NCBI GenBank assembly: GCA_019155205.2
Contig: JAHNZQ020000227.1
Span: forward strand, 419,072-483,071
Reading direction: 5' to 3'
Source: Gracilaria vermiculophylla
Taxonomy: Eukaryota; Rhodophyta; Florideophyceae; Gracilariales; Gracilariaceae
Length of the DNA stretch: 64,000 bases
Shown: piece by piece, positions 1 to 10,300 of the stretch
Position numbering within the stretch: the stretch's first letter is position 1
Layout: every line of letters begins with the position of its first letter
The notes under the pieces: model-generated
Told to the model about the DNA's origin: nothing
The model's input: the letters and a program-made list of their open reading frames with translations, nothing else
The model's database searches: none
Translations under genes and position numbers: made by a program

Positions 1-369
1 ATATTTTTTTTTGCTTGCCAACCACCGCGAACTAGCAGAATCTAGCGTTTTCGTAGTTTTTTTGAGTGATTCCCTAACAAACTTGCAATCTAGCACCCTT
101 ATCTAGCATTCCGAGAACACCGACGATTGTGCAGCGTTCTCTCCATAACTAAGAGCGGTGGGTATACGACGTACTCTTGCACGGAATGCAAACCTGGCTT
201 TCATGTCAATTGCTTCTCCTTCTTTCACCACAAAGAGGTCTTTCGAGGCAGCCGCCCTGATATATACGACGCTGTCTAATCGGCAGAAGTATTACTTTCT
301 TCGAAGCCTCATCGCAATCGTCGCAACATGGTGACCGCCAACCTTCAAACTGTCAAAGTGGTGTACAAG

Positions 370-800
370 AAATAGAGTAACTCCTCCTTGAAACCTATAT
401 ACGCCCTAGCTCCGTCAGGCCAGATCCTTCAAATGCCTTCTAAGGCGCAGCGCGGTATTTGAACCCTCCTACACTTCCCAAGAAAACCATGGCGCTCGTA
501 AGTAAAGGTTTTGTACGCTCTTTTCCGTGCCTCGTTGCTATGTGCTGTAGATACATCACTGACAGGGTACTCGAGGGCGGTCTTGTCAACAACCACAGGT
601 CCAAATTGCATCCAATAACACGGGGTACCGCCACATATATGGCAAGTGACATCCTCGTTATGGGTGGTGACTACTGGTATATCAACGGAAATAGTTTGTG
701 GGGCAACGCCATCATTCTCTACTGTTTCGATCGCAACCAAGTCATTGCCTACCTGGATAAACTGGTCACCTTCTTCTAAAGTCACAACGGTGTCCTTCAA
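370..800 (-). pseudogene. decayed Cys-rich transposon-associated-type ORF
   Basis: An open frame of 123 codons ends at 429. The same frame still reads sensibly beyond the TGA, with an Ile-Arg-x-x-Trp-Pro-Asp-Gly segment and an Ala-Tyr-Ile-Gly-Phe segment, to about 370. It holds a CxxCGxxPC cluster, then an Arg/Lys and Tyr-rich stretch, a His-Gly-x-Leu-Gly-Lys motif and an Ile-Pro-x-Cys motif. That order resembles a small Cys-containing protein repeated in the genomes of oomycetes and other protists, often near transposons. I know the pattern but have no family name. The in-frame stop and lack of a partner gene suggest a relic. It could instead be a short live gene. Confidence 0.4.
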
Positions 801-954
801 TTTTTTTGACTCTGCTCCCGTTGTGCTGTTTGTATGTAAAGCACTTAATCCGAGTGACTTACCTCTTTTTGGCTTGAAGCACTTTCACAGTGCAAGCCAA
901 ACAGTTCACGTTCTTTTTCTCGCTCCATGAAGATCAGTAAAATCCAGAAAATGT

Positions 955-1345
955 CGTGAGCCACAGTTACAAACACACGCACAAACGTTATTTTTGCACT
1001 TAGAGCCCTCACGCACAGAAACATACACATTCAGATGCACTCCCGCAGACACCGAAAAGGAAAAATAGAAAAAACCACACACAGAATCACACGCATACCC
1101 ACAGACGCAGACGTACAGAAATAAACGAACCCAGAGAAACACACAAACAGACACCGACTCAGACTTTCAGTCCCAGAGACACACAAAGCGATACCAATAA
1201 AAGAACAGACAGACAAACAAGCGTATACACACAATAACAGACGAACACACAAGTTGTCACTGGCACAGAGGCAAACAGGAACAGTTAAAAAGATGCAAAT
1301 AAACAGACAGTTACAAAGACACACAGTACTAACACACTCTTGAGT
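955..1345. repeat. A/C-rich low-complexity satellite
   Basis: About 390 bases on the plus strand consist almost wholly of variants of ACACA, CAGAC and ACGCAC with very little T. It looks like a degenerate (CA)n or (ACACAG)n array. The open frames across it (Cys/Val-rich on the minus strand) come from its composition and are not genes. Confidence 0.7.
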
Positions 1346-1957
1346 TAGGTGTGTTGTGGCTTCGTACGATCACCTGGGTTTTTTTGGTCTCTCACTAAAA
1401 GAGATTGAGAAACCAAAAATCAACCTCTCGATAAACTTCTCTTGTTTGTGCTGCATATGCGTGAATGCAGAAGAAATCAAAAGATATCCGGGTTTAGACA
1501 GAGTGGATGTTGATCGTTTGCATCTGAGATGTATGCTGCAGAATGTAGAAGCACATTCATCGGGAACGCAAAATCTGTGACGGCCGAAGAGCTGTGTAGG
1601 CAGGCGCAAGAGCGAGCAGAGGATGCTGGGGCGGTAGGGAAAGGCTATAGGGCTCTCGATGGAAGGTAGCACGTTGGTTGTGCTGTAGAACTGCTTGAAG
1701 AAGCAACTGTACGATGAACCCGTCGCCGCTGTCCTGGCACCGTTTCGAGGAAAACATTCGAGCCAATTCGCTGCGAATGCTCATGCACGAAATGTGCACT
1801 TCACCAATGTTGATTGCATCGCGAGGCCACAAGCGTTCGCTTGTAATTGGTGCTCTCTTATCTCTACTATTGTAGAGATAAGAGTTTTTAGGTTCAAAAG
1901 GGTTAATTCTAGTTCGCGGGTGGATTTTCTTTTATTTTTGGCCCATTAGTAATTTGA
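1346..1957. other. intergenic, no recognised gene
   Basis: I recognise no gene here. Short open frames exist on both strands but carry no motif. The only structured feature is the hairpin at 1855-1884. Confidence 0.4.
1855..1884. repeat. perfect 13-bp hairpin with 4-nt loop
   Basis: The two arms, 1855-1867 and 1872-1884, are exact reverse complements, and the loop is TATT. It lies about 75 bp outside the left end of the Harbinger element. It could be a footprint of another inverted-repeat element or a transcript hairpin. Confidence 0.75.
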
Positions 1958-2000
1958 GTCGTTCGGCGGCGGCGGTTGGAGCATCTCCACCGGGACGGAG
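1958..2000 (+). repeat. left terminal inverted repeat of Harbinger element
   Basis: Read inward, this segment aligns without gaps to the reverse complement of the right end over about 38 bases with roughly 70% identity. The best match is the core GAGCATCT followed by a CACC motif. Confidence 0.6.
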
Positions 2001-2311
2001 GAAAACAGTAAATAAGTTCTTTGCTCCGCAGTTCATCTCCAACGGGAGAAAAAAAAAGCCAAATTTTTGAACAGGTTCGGAAACCCGAACAAAATGCTTG
2101 CCATTTGGTTTGGAAATAGAAACCTGTTCAAATCTCCTGAGACAAATGAGTATCAACGCGGAAAAGTTTAACTGGCTAAGAGGAGTTCGTTTTGGCGCCA
2201 ACAAACCGAAACCCACTCCTTCTAGCGCTCTGTTACTTCCATCTTAAGCTGCACAGGGACTCTCAACCTCCCTATGACCCAATGAGATAACGAAAGAGAA
2301 GATATCATAAG

Positions 2312-3213
2312 ATGGAAGCTAAGAAAACTTCAACACGAGGCCCCAGCTTTTTTCCGCAGAAAAAAACTGCTGTGGCCAAAGCCTACATCAAAAATCCGAA
2401 GATCCCATCTTGGGCACAGATCGGAAGAAGAAGCTGTTCTTCGAAAGCGTTGCAAAGCTTTACAATGACATTCGTAAGCCAGCAAACCGCATTTCACGAT
2501 CGATCAAATCCATACGCAATCGAGTTAAGCTTTTAATAACAGAGTGCACTCTTTTTTCTGGTTATTACTTGCGCGTTATTCGTCTTCACCCATCAGGTTA
2601 CAACGAGGACAACCAAATACGAATGGCAACAGCACTGTTCAACGGCGCTAAGATGAATTCACCTAAAGATGACGTCGGATAACTATTCAAATTTAGAGGT
2701 GCCTGTGAGGTGCTAAGATCTCACCCAAAGTTTTCCACGCAGATACAAAGCGCAGACGCAGTCTCAGAGACGTTTTGCAAGGAGACCAAGTCAGATGCAG
2801 GAGAAGGGAAAGAATAGTGTAATAGCGACATTGATGTTGAACCGATACCTGTTCGGGAAAAGAAGGAATGTTTCAAAGGAAGAAAGGGTGTCAAAATCGA
2901 GTCTTTGAAAACCAGGCACCAAGAAGAAAAGCTAAAGTTCGCAAGAGCAGCCCCTGCCCTGCAACAGAAACGTGCTGACGAGATCTAGAGTCACAATGAC
3001 ATCGCCTTGTTCACGGCCGCTGTCGATAGAAGCCCTGAAACCGTTGAGTTCTTCCGCATTTGCCGCAAACGCGTACTCGATAACCTTAAAGAAGAAGAGC
3101 GAAACAAGGAACACGCAGCGAAAAGAATGCGCAAGGACAGTACAACCGTGCTCGTCCCATCTGACTCTCTTTCGTCGACTTCTGCAGAGAAGGCGCCGAA
3201 GTCGGGAACGTAG
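2312..3213 (+). pseudogene. Harbinger ORF1 relic (Myb/SANT-like DNA-binding protein)
   Basis: Three overlapping frames together give the known layout of plant-type Harbinger accessory proteins. First comes a basic start with Arg-Gly-x-Ser-Phe. Next is a helical segment with a Phe-x-x-Val-Ala-x-Leu-Tyr-Asn motif and a following Arg-Ser-Ile-x-Ser-Ile-Arg. Then comes Phe-Ser-Gly-Tyr-Tyr with a Pro-Ser-Gly-Tyr-Asn-Glu-Asp stretch, and a Phe-Lys-Phe-x-x-x-x-Glu-Val-Leu-x-x-x-Pro-Lys-Phe motif near 2690-2740. A Lys/Glu-rich coiled-coil tail reaches 3213. In the family this protein binds the transposon ends and recruits the transposase. Frameshifts and stops make it non-functional. Confidence 0.65.
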
Positions 3214-3410
3214 CACTATGATGGGCCTGTTTGTAGGCTCAGATTGCCGAAAAATTCGATAAACCCTCCAAAAGTGTCACAAGCGAGCGTGGCGCCGGGG
3301 CGAGCCTGCGGCCGTAGGTGCTCACGCGAGCGCGTGACAAAGGATTTTGCTGGTTAACGGGGTCGCGTCTTCCAACAACGCAGTAATAATCTCTGGTGAG
3401 ACAGTTTTAT

Positions 3411-4560
3411 TTACGTGTTTCCATGCAAAATCCATAAATGTTTGATGGAATCGTGTTGCAAACTTCGCTGCTTTTCTTCATCTCGTAGAAATTCTTCTAT
3501 CTGACATAAACCAGCAATCGTACTTTCAAGTCCCTGAAAATTATCAACAGCCCATACCGGATGTCCAAAGTGCACCACTTCTTCTTTCTGGATCGCAGAT
3601 GAGTCCGTTAACATTATCTCTTCTTCTTCTGATAGCCCTTCTTCGACCATCATATTATGCAATATTATGCAACAGTACATAACATTTCTCGTCGACCTCA
3701 CAGTCCGGAACCTTGAAGGGCTGCAAAGTATGTGCCATCGCCCTTCTAGAACCCCAAATGCGCGTTCAACATCTTTTCTCCTCCCCCTTGCCATTTTGCC
3801 AGAAGTTTCTTTTTCTTTGTAACCGGTTCGTGAACAGTGTGCACAAATAACGGGTACCTTAGTTATACACCATCACATAGAAAATAAGGCACCTCTCTTT
3901 CCTTCCCGTTCGAAAGGTAGGAATCCTTAGAGGGAAGAGATCCATCCGCTATTTTGTTCAGAAGTGGCGATGTTTCGAATACATTGATATCGTTCTCGCT
4001 ACCAGGTGTGCCAAAGAATGCATGCCAAATACAAAGCTTATTACCCGCTATGGCCTTCAGAGTTACAGCTGTTTTCCGTTCTTTGCCCTAATATTGTCTC
4101 CTCCATGCTACTGGACAGTTTTCCATTACCATTTTGTGCAATCAATTCTCCCAATCAAACCCGGAAACCCCCTATGACGATTTCTCCTTAGTATGCATGC
4201 AAGATCTATAGCGTTGGGAACTCGTAAGAACTACTCACCAAAGCCAGCAATCACACATTGATAAAAGTTTTTCAAGGACTCGGCTGCTGTGGATTGCGCC
4301 ACACGAACATATTCGTTTACGCTGTCCGCGGCGCATCCATAAGCCAAAAGGCGGAGTGCGGCTGTGACCTACTGTTCCGTGCGTAACTCCTGTATTTCTC
4401 TGCCGTTAGGTCTTTGAAGAAAGTAGTGGTATTGAGTTCCAAGTTTTTCACTTATAGTTTGGAACAGATTCCAGGAAATATGGAATCTGCGACGGAAATG
4501 CACTTTTGTATACACAGAGTTATTGGCAAGGTAGTCCTTGTAGAGCTGTTGATGACCTTT
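3411..4560 (-). pseudogene. Harbinger transposase relic (DDE_Tnp_4/plant transposon protein type)
   Basis: The last 127 codons (3411-3794) are open. They hold the hallmark Arg-Lys-Asp-Val-Glu-Arg-Ala-Phe-Gly-Val-Leu motif, with the catalytic Glu in the Val-Glu-Arg-Ala segment, and then Arg-Asn-Val-Met-Tyr-Cys-Cys-Ile-Ile-Leu-His-Asn-Met. Further 5' on the same strand, across several frames, I can read: a Trp-His-Ala-Phe-Phe-Gly-Thr-Pro-Gly-Ser-Glu-Asn-Asp-Ile-Asn motif with the second Asp; a Gly-x-Ile-Asp-Cys motif with the first Asp; and an N-terminal Ala-Ala-Leu-Arg-Leu-Leu-Ala-Tyr-Gly segment near 4340. The full transposase is present but split by at least three frame changes. Confidence 0.75.
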
Positions 4561-4854
4561 CTGTCTTGCACAGTCAATGTTTGGTGCTCTACCGACGGGA
4601 GAACCTCCATGTTTTATTTCCTCACTCTCGGAATCACTGCTACTGAGCAGTTATTGTGTGAGCTCATTGAAAGCTTCATCTTGTTCCTCGACGATCAGAG
4701 AGTATGACATCTGACGCAGCTCGAGGCGATGATGAAGCTCAGATTTGCCGCCCGTTGGAAATGGCAGGGTAGCGAGCAAAAAAGCAAATAAGCAAAAAGG
4801 TTTGCGCGAATAAACGGAAGACACGGGCACACATTTTGGTGATTTGATGGCCGT

Positions 4855-4900
4855 TCTCTTGTCGCTGGTGAAGATGCTCTTAGCGCCGGCCCTGAACCAC
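4855..4900 (-). repeat. right terminal inverted repeat of Harbinger element
   Basis: The reverse complement begins GTGGTTCAGG and contains the GAGCATCT core and CACC motif shared with the left end. Confidence 0.6.
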
Positions 4901-5222
4901 CTGCCCCACATACACTGTAGCTCGAGTTCAGCCTCTCTGGACCCGAGCCGGATAGGACAAGAAGAAAGTAGAATTAAACCGCTAGAGAGCGCTTACTTCA
5001 TCGCTTGGGCGGTCGGCCTCAGCCCTTTCTTACGTTCTCCCGCTTCCACCATTTCCTCCCTCGCAACCGCGCTCCCGATCCACTCGCAACGCATCTCCCA
5101 CGCATATCGCTAGCCTACTACCAGGTTGCACTAGCAGTAGCCGCGCGCCCACGTAACTACCGAATTGACGACAATCCGGATTCATTCGGTTCGTCGCGTG
5201 ACCTATCTATCACTGAAGCAAG
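4901..5222 (+). promoter_or_regulatory. leader region of Copia element A, possible LTR remnant
   Basis: This 320-bp stretch separates the Harbinger end from the gag start of element A. It has a CT-rich part at about 5030-5100. It would be expected to hold the 5' LTR end and primer site, but no second copy of the LTR is present in the window, so its limits cannot be set. Confidence 0.3.
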
Positions 5223-6533
5223 ATGCCACCGTCTCCCAATACTCCACTGCAGAAGGTCGGGAAGCGGGAAAGACTCAAGCGCAAGGCTTCCGTTTCGCTG
5301 CTGCAAAATGAGGCGGCGTCCTATCTGATTGATATTTCAAGACTTTTGCTCGACCAGCATCCGTTCGAAGACGAAAAGGTTGACTTTTTCGATGATGATC
5401 CGAAGGAGATGATGATCAAAATTCAACCGGCCCCAGAAGACATTCTCTCGGACGATTTCTACAAGCACCAGCTATTGCCTATCGCCCTTTTACGAGACGT
5501 GGCTACCTTGTACGGTTTTGGGGACTTCCCGGAAGGTCTTAACACCACGTTGGGCCTTTCTGCTCACGAGGTGAACTCCGCTGGAACGCTGACCCACATT
5601 TGGTTTGCGTACATTTTGGACTGCGATGCTACGAAAATGCGGGGCGCTGTTGATTGCTATAAACACAGCAGAGGCTCGCCTAACATGGCGCTGAGGCTCC
5701 AAGCGGATGAAATCGCTAAGTTTGAAAATCGTTTCAATGACGCCCTTGGTGCTATACGCACCCCGCCGTTCGAGAAACTGGTTCAAGAGAACGTATCAGA
5801 ATCAAGTGACGAGCTTCGATCCGTGTTTGCCAGGCGCCAGCAGCTTGCTGAGGTTGCTGTGGAAGACCCGCATACCGTACAGTCCGTGCATAACGGAGTA
5901 TCTAATGCGAGAAATCCGCAAATTGAGCAAGATGATACGAGAAAAGCTAGCTACGTTAACCAGCATTTCAAGAGCGGAACGTTAACCGGCTACCTTTCCC
6001 AGTCTATCGAACTCTTCGTTCGTAATTACTAAGTCTGCGCTCAACTACACAGGTTTTCGTTGAAGCAGAAAGCGGACTATTTCATCATTATACTAGAGGG
6101 TCCGGCGAAAATCTTTTTCTTGAACAACACTAACGACGCCATGTCGTTTGAGCAAATGAAGGCCATTATGATCCAGGAGTACAATAGCAATGCGAGGCAA
6201 ATTCAAGTGAAAGGAACGCTGGAGACCCTTCGACTCGCTTCTTTCAGGGCAGAAAGAGAACTCACCGACGTACCAATGGCTCTGACGAAACTTGTCGTGC
6301 ATATTAAAATGCTTGACCGTCAAGCGCCGCGCTGGTACAGAGATGATAACCATAAGATTGGTCTTCTAACGAAGGCAGTGCTCGGTTGCGACTGGGCTAA
6401 CAATCCCGTTGCAAGGATCGTCTCTAAATACGTCTCCTTTAATACCTTTTTCACTTCTCTTTATGGGTCGTTGCAGATAACGAGGAAATTTTATGCCATC
6501 AGAGAAAAGGACTCGCCAGTGATAATAGCTTAA
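5223..6533 (+). pseudogene. Gag of Copia element A
   Basis: The reading starts at ATG 5223. After a TAA at 6030-6032 it continues in the same frame to another TAA at 6531-6533, so one nonsense codon splits an otherwise continuous Gag of about 436 codons. The N-terminal third is basic and then acidic. The middle has the helical, Met/Phe-containing composition of Copia capsid. No enzyme motif is expected in Gag. Which parts match Gag of element C was judged by eye. Confidence 0.6.
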
Positions 6534-7451
6534 AAACCCCAGGTGCTGTATCAGTAGTACGGAAGGAACCACAAGCACGTCCAGAAACACGCCAAGCCGT
6601 CCCCCAAGAATGTTCCACGCAGCATATTTGAAGAAAGTCGCCGTCGTAACGAATGTCATAGGTGTGGCGCCCCATGATGACCGGGCCACAGGTGCGCTCG
6701 AGGTTCAATTCACGACAGGACCCAGGACGGCGAATCAGCAGTGCACATTGTTTTCGACCCCGTCAATGGACTGGAGGGAGGACTCGCCTTGCACGATGAT
6801 ACTCACTCAGCTAGTGAGTCCGACGGTGAAACTGGTCCCGTGGCCACCTATTTCCAGAGCAATGCTACAAATCTGGGACAATATGGGAGCTTTGAACAAT
6901 CTCCATGAGACCGAAGAATAGGCTCTTGTTCAGGCGTCAGACGAGGTGTGATTAACCAACGCTTTGCACTATTCCCCCGCTTATGGCGCGGCTACGCGGA
7001 AAGGGTCTGCGCAAGCGGAATTTTAGCTAGGCGGCGAGGTGAATATCTTCACCTACGTCGCCACGGCGAAGCGCGCTTCGCGCATCTTACGATGCGCCCT
7101 TGCCGCAAAATGACCTGGAGCGAAGTCAATGCCAATCATGTGCATATTACCACGCTACTTCTCGGTAACAACTTCGATCGACCTTTGGACCTATTTGTTG
7201 ACATCAGCGCACGTAAATCTGTGGTTGGAAGTAAGAAGCTGGCAAAAGAGCACAAGAGCCTCGGCATGACTCTGCCCCAGCTGAGTGCATCCACGAATCG
7301 TTTCCGATTTGCAGACGCCGTATACGATTCTCGCGGCACAGCGGGACTCTACATAGCCACGCCGCAAGGTGTACCAGAAGTGAAAGTGCAGATGGGCGTC
7401 GTCCAAGCTGACATCCGGGCTTTCTTGGGGATGGATGTTCTTGACAGATAG
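6534..7451 (+). pseudogene. nucleocapsid and protease segment of Copia element A
   Basis: After the Gag stop the frame shifts. Near 6650 a CHRCG motif followed by two stop codons and PGHRC is a broken zinc knuckle. From 7080 to 7451 the reading resembles a retropepsin. The expected Asp-Thr/Ser-Gly active site appears as Asp-Ile-Ser-Ala, followed by Lys-Ser-Val-Val-Gly, and the segment ends with a Phe-Leu-Gly-Met-Asp-Val-Leu motif typical of retropepsin C-termini. The active-site change means no protease activity is expected. Confidence 0.6.
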
Positions 7452-7519
7452 GACCTGATTCCTGATAAAGTTTCGAGCCACTTAACCAAGCGTGTTCGTA
7501 AACAAGATAAAAATGAAAT

Positions 7520-8640
7520 GTGCGGTACGAAGACCTATGGCATGTACCTACTTTCCGTTCAAAGAGCAACCATACTTACGTTTGCATTCGAGAGCCATCC
7601 GGTATAATGTTTACCCAGGCAGAACTTCTCAAGCTACACAGACAATTTTTCCATCCATCCGCTGCTAAGGTATTTCATCTTCTCAGACGCACTCGACCAA
7701 AAGAAGCGACCCCTCAGACTTTAAGGGAGCTCCAGTACCTTGCAACGAGATGCAATCCGTGCCAAAGAATTCAGAATGCGCCCCCGCGCTTTCGCGTCTC
7801 CTTTCGGAGCTGAGAATGTGCGCTTGAACGAGCGCGTTCTGATCGACATTATTTATATCGAGGATAAGCCTATTTTACACGTTGTGGATGAAGGTACTCG
7901 ATTCAGTGCCGCTCGATGGCTGCCTGATGTGTCAACGAAAACGATATGGTCGACTATCGTTGGTTGCTGGGCTTCAATTTACACTGGTCTTCCAAACCGG
8001 ATGCTATTGGATCAAGGAAGTGCCTTCGGAAAACTCTTCATAGACATGGGCGCCGTCTCTAACGTCAGAGTGGAGAAAACGGGAATAGAAGCACACTCGA
8101 GCCTTGGCCTCAGTGAGAGGTACCACCAATCTTTTCGAGAGATGAACCTGAAGATCATGATCGCGCACCCGTCGAATTCTCCGACAATTGCGCTCTGTCT
8201 TGCGGCAAAAGCCATGAAGGACACTCTTGGCCCTGAAGGACTCGCTCCGTCTGCTCTCGTGTTCGGAGAGCTTCCTACAGTTTGTAGCAACTCAGAGTCT
8301 CGTCATACTCGACCTGACCTTAAGAGCGCTCCGAGACAGCCCAGACGGCCAGACACGAAATGGAGAAACTCATGGCCGAGATGCGAGTCAACCGCGCTCT
8401 CAAACATGCTGTCCCACCCGCGGCACAAAGAGTCTACCAGTCGGGAGATGACGTGCTAGTATGGAGGGAAATATAGTTCAACAAGTGCATTGAAGAATGA
8501 ATAGGACCGCTCAAGGTGAGCGCTGTCGAAGAAAATAAGAAACTAGTGTTCGTCAGGAACAAGCCAATGCGACCTGCAAGACCGTTTAACGCTGCTCAAG
8601 TAAAGCTAGAAGTGGCTCCCGAGACCCTGGCCCACTCTTT
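7520..8640 (+). pseudogene. integrase of Copia element A
   Basis: The N-terminal zinc-binding part (a His-x-x-x-x-His pair and a CNPC pair) is at 7640-7770. A frame change leads into the catalytic core (7790-8290). The first Asp is in Leu-Ile-Asp-Ile-Ile-Tyr-Ile, the second in Leu-Asp-Gln-Gly-Ser, and the Glu in Leu-Ser-Glu-Arg-Tyr-His. A Gly-Pro-Glu-Gly-Leu-Ala-Pro motif follows, as in element C. The C-terminal part continues in another frame to about 8640. The DDE residues remain but the gene is frameshifted at least twice. Confidence 0.75.
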
Positions 8641-9896
8641 CATGGTCGATCTCGACTCCAGACGCTCTCGTATCGCGACACCCGCTCCCCTCAAGGAAAC
8701 TACGGTTACCGTGCTCCACCGGGAGTGCATCCTGTCCCAATGTCACTTGCACCCGCAACGCAGGTGCCGGTGTCCCAGACTGTTGCACCTCAAGCGAACA
8801 CGTTGCAGCGCGATGCACAACTGCAAAAGCCATCCCCGCTTAGAAACCAGCCCCTCTCTAACCAGGAAAACCCTCAGAGCCGCTGCCGCCCTCGAATACC
8901 TTAATCACTGCGATACGGCCACCATTCAACAAAACAGCCAAAACTTTGCCATGATGCTCCTGGAAAATGCGAAAATCCGAGCATCTGTCTGCAGCTCAGT
9001 GATAACAATGCTTGCTTCAATGATCACATCACGACCTGATGCTACAAACAAGATTTTCATCATACGTAAGGATCGGCTAACGTAGATTCGTGACAAAGCC
9101 AACGCACTCCATGCCACGGACTCGTCAGAAGACGGCGAAGCCACCGTCAAGTCCATTATTGATGCCGTAACGGCTACTGTCAATGCGATTGAACTCCATG
9201 TTAGACAAGATGGGACGGTCTTCCGTATCACTCTCGATGATGTTGTCGAAGTTCTTAAGGACTTGAAAGTAGAAGATGAAGATATTGGAGGTCAGAGGGG
9301 CAAGGGAAAGTTGGAGGGATATTAAGAATGTTCGCCAGCTCTGGCTAGGATTTACTTGGAGGTGCCTCGACCACGACTTATATAGTGGTTCAGTCGCACC
9401 GACTAGGTTGCATCAGAAATTACACCACAAAGGCGAGACACTCAATACCACCAATCATATTGCAACATGACATAAATGTACTAGCCACAATTCAATAATG
9501 CTTACAACAGCAAGGCACAACAAGGCATGACAGTTCCTTACACGCACGAGACCATGAAAATGCACAAATTCACTCAACCACCTTACACTCTCTGTATTCC
9601 ACCACCACTCGTGTCCATACAGCAATGTGTGTGTATAGTTACCATGACGAGGCACATTCCACTAAACCATATCCGGTGTACATTAAACTGAGTTTGCAAT
9701 GTGTACACCTGGAAACGATATGGTTGTGAACAACGTGCCGAGTAGTACACCTGCACACGTGTACCAGACAGAGTCAACATTTAACGCAGCCCATGGTCCC
9801 CGGAACATTTAGTTGTCAGTGACACCAAAGGCACTTCATCCAACACATGACAAAGTCGATGGTGGATAAGGACAAAGAAAGAAGCGGTTTGGAAGC
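8641..9896. other. junction between Copia elements A and B
   Basis: To about 9300 there is a coherent but unrecognised plus-strand reading, probably the linker downstream of the integrase of A. From 9300 to 9896 I find no gene or clear LTR. The sequence is A/C-rich on the plus strand. This is probably where A lost its 3' half and B its 5' end. Confidence 0.4.
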
Positions 9897-10142
9897 ATGC
9901 TAGGCAAGCGTGACTTCAGCTACAGCGAACAGCAGCCCAATTATCAGTGTGACAACCAAGGAAGAAGACAGATGTCGTACATACCATCGGGGCAAGGTCC
10001 TAAAGCTGTCTCACGCTACCGCAACTGTAAAGAGTTCAACCACTGTTACAAGGACCCTGAATGCATCTCCAACGTGACTAGAGGGCTTATGGAAGGAAAA
10101 AAATCGCTCCGGACGTCGTGCAGAAGCTACCGACTCAGGTGA
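9897..10142 (+). pseudogene. nucleocapsid remnant of Copia B
   Basis: An 81-codon frame contains a zinc-knuckle-like run, x-Arg-Asn-Cys-Lys-Glu-Phe-Asn-His followed by Cys residues. The first Cys of the usual CX2CX4HX4C is replaced by Tyr. The rest of Gag is missing upstream. Confidence 0.5.
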
Positions 10143-10300
10143 GAAACGTATTTAAAGAGGAAAGCGGGAACTTCCAATTAAGAGTGCCTATTAATCAGAT
10201 AATAGGAGCGATGGGAGACAACGAAGGAAACGATTAAATCAAAGAAGCACACTCCTACCGGACGAGGGGCGCACAGCAATTCGTATTTTCGATAAAGGGA

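Larger units (their letters stand above)
1958..4900. mobile_element. PIF/Harbinger DNA transposon, decayed
   Basis: This is a two-gene DNA transposon of about 2.9 kb. A Myb/SANT-like DNA-binding protein relic lies on the plus strand and a DDE transposase relic on the minus strand, so the two genes converge as is usual in this superfamily. The ends carry imperfect inverted repeats with a shared GAGCATCT core. Both genes contain stops and frameshifts, so the copy cannot move itself. I saw no clear 3-bp target duplication, so the outer limits are good to about 10 bp. Confidence 0.75.
5223..9300 (+). mobile_element. truncated Copia retrotransposon A (gag-protease-integrase)
   Basis: Gag, a degenerate zinc knuckle, a retropepsin-like segment and a Copia-order integrase follow one another on the plus strand. 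Integrase preceding reverse transcriptase defines Copia (Ty1). The reverse transcriptase and RNase H are missing: coherent reading fades near 9300, and the next element begins about 600 bp later. No flanking LTR pair is visible. The integrase and Gag resemble those of element C, so A and C belong to related lineages. Confidence 0.75.

Noticed and set aside
845..1324. Cys/Val-rich minus-strand ORFs
   Set aside because: They are translations of the A/C-rich satellite; the pattern persists in any frame.
955..1345. Possible CRISPR-like or telomeric array
   Set aside because: No constant repeat and variable spacer structure, and no telomere unit; it is simple A/C-rich low-complexity sequence.
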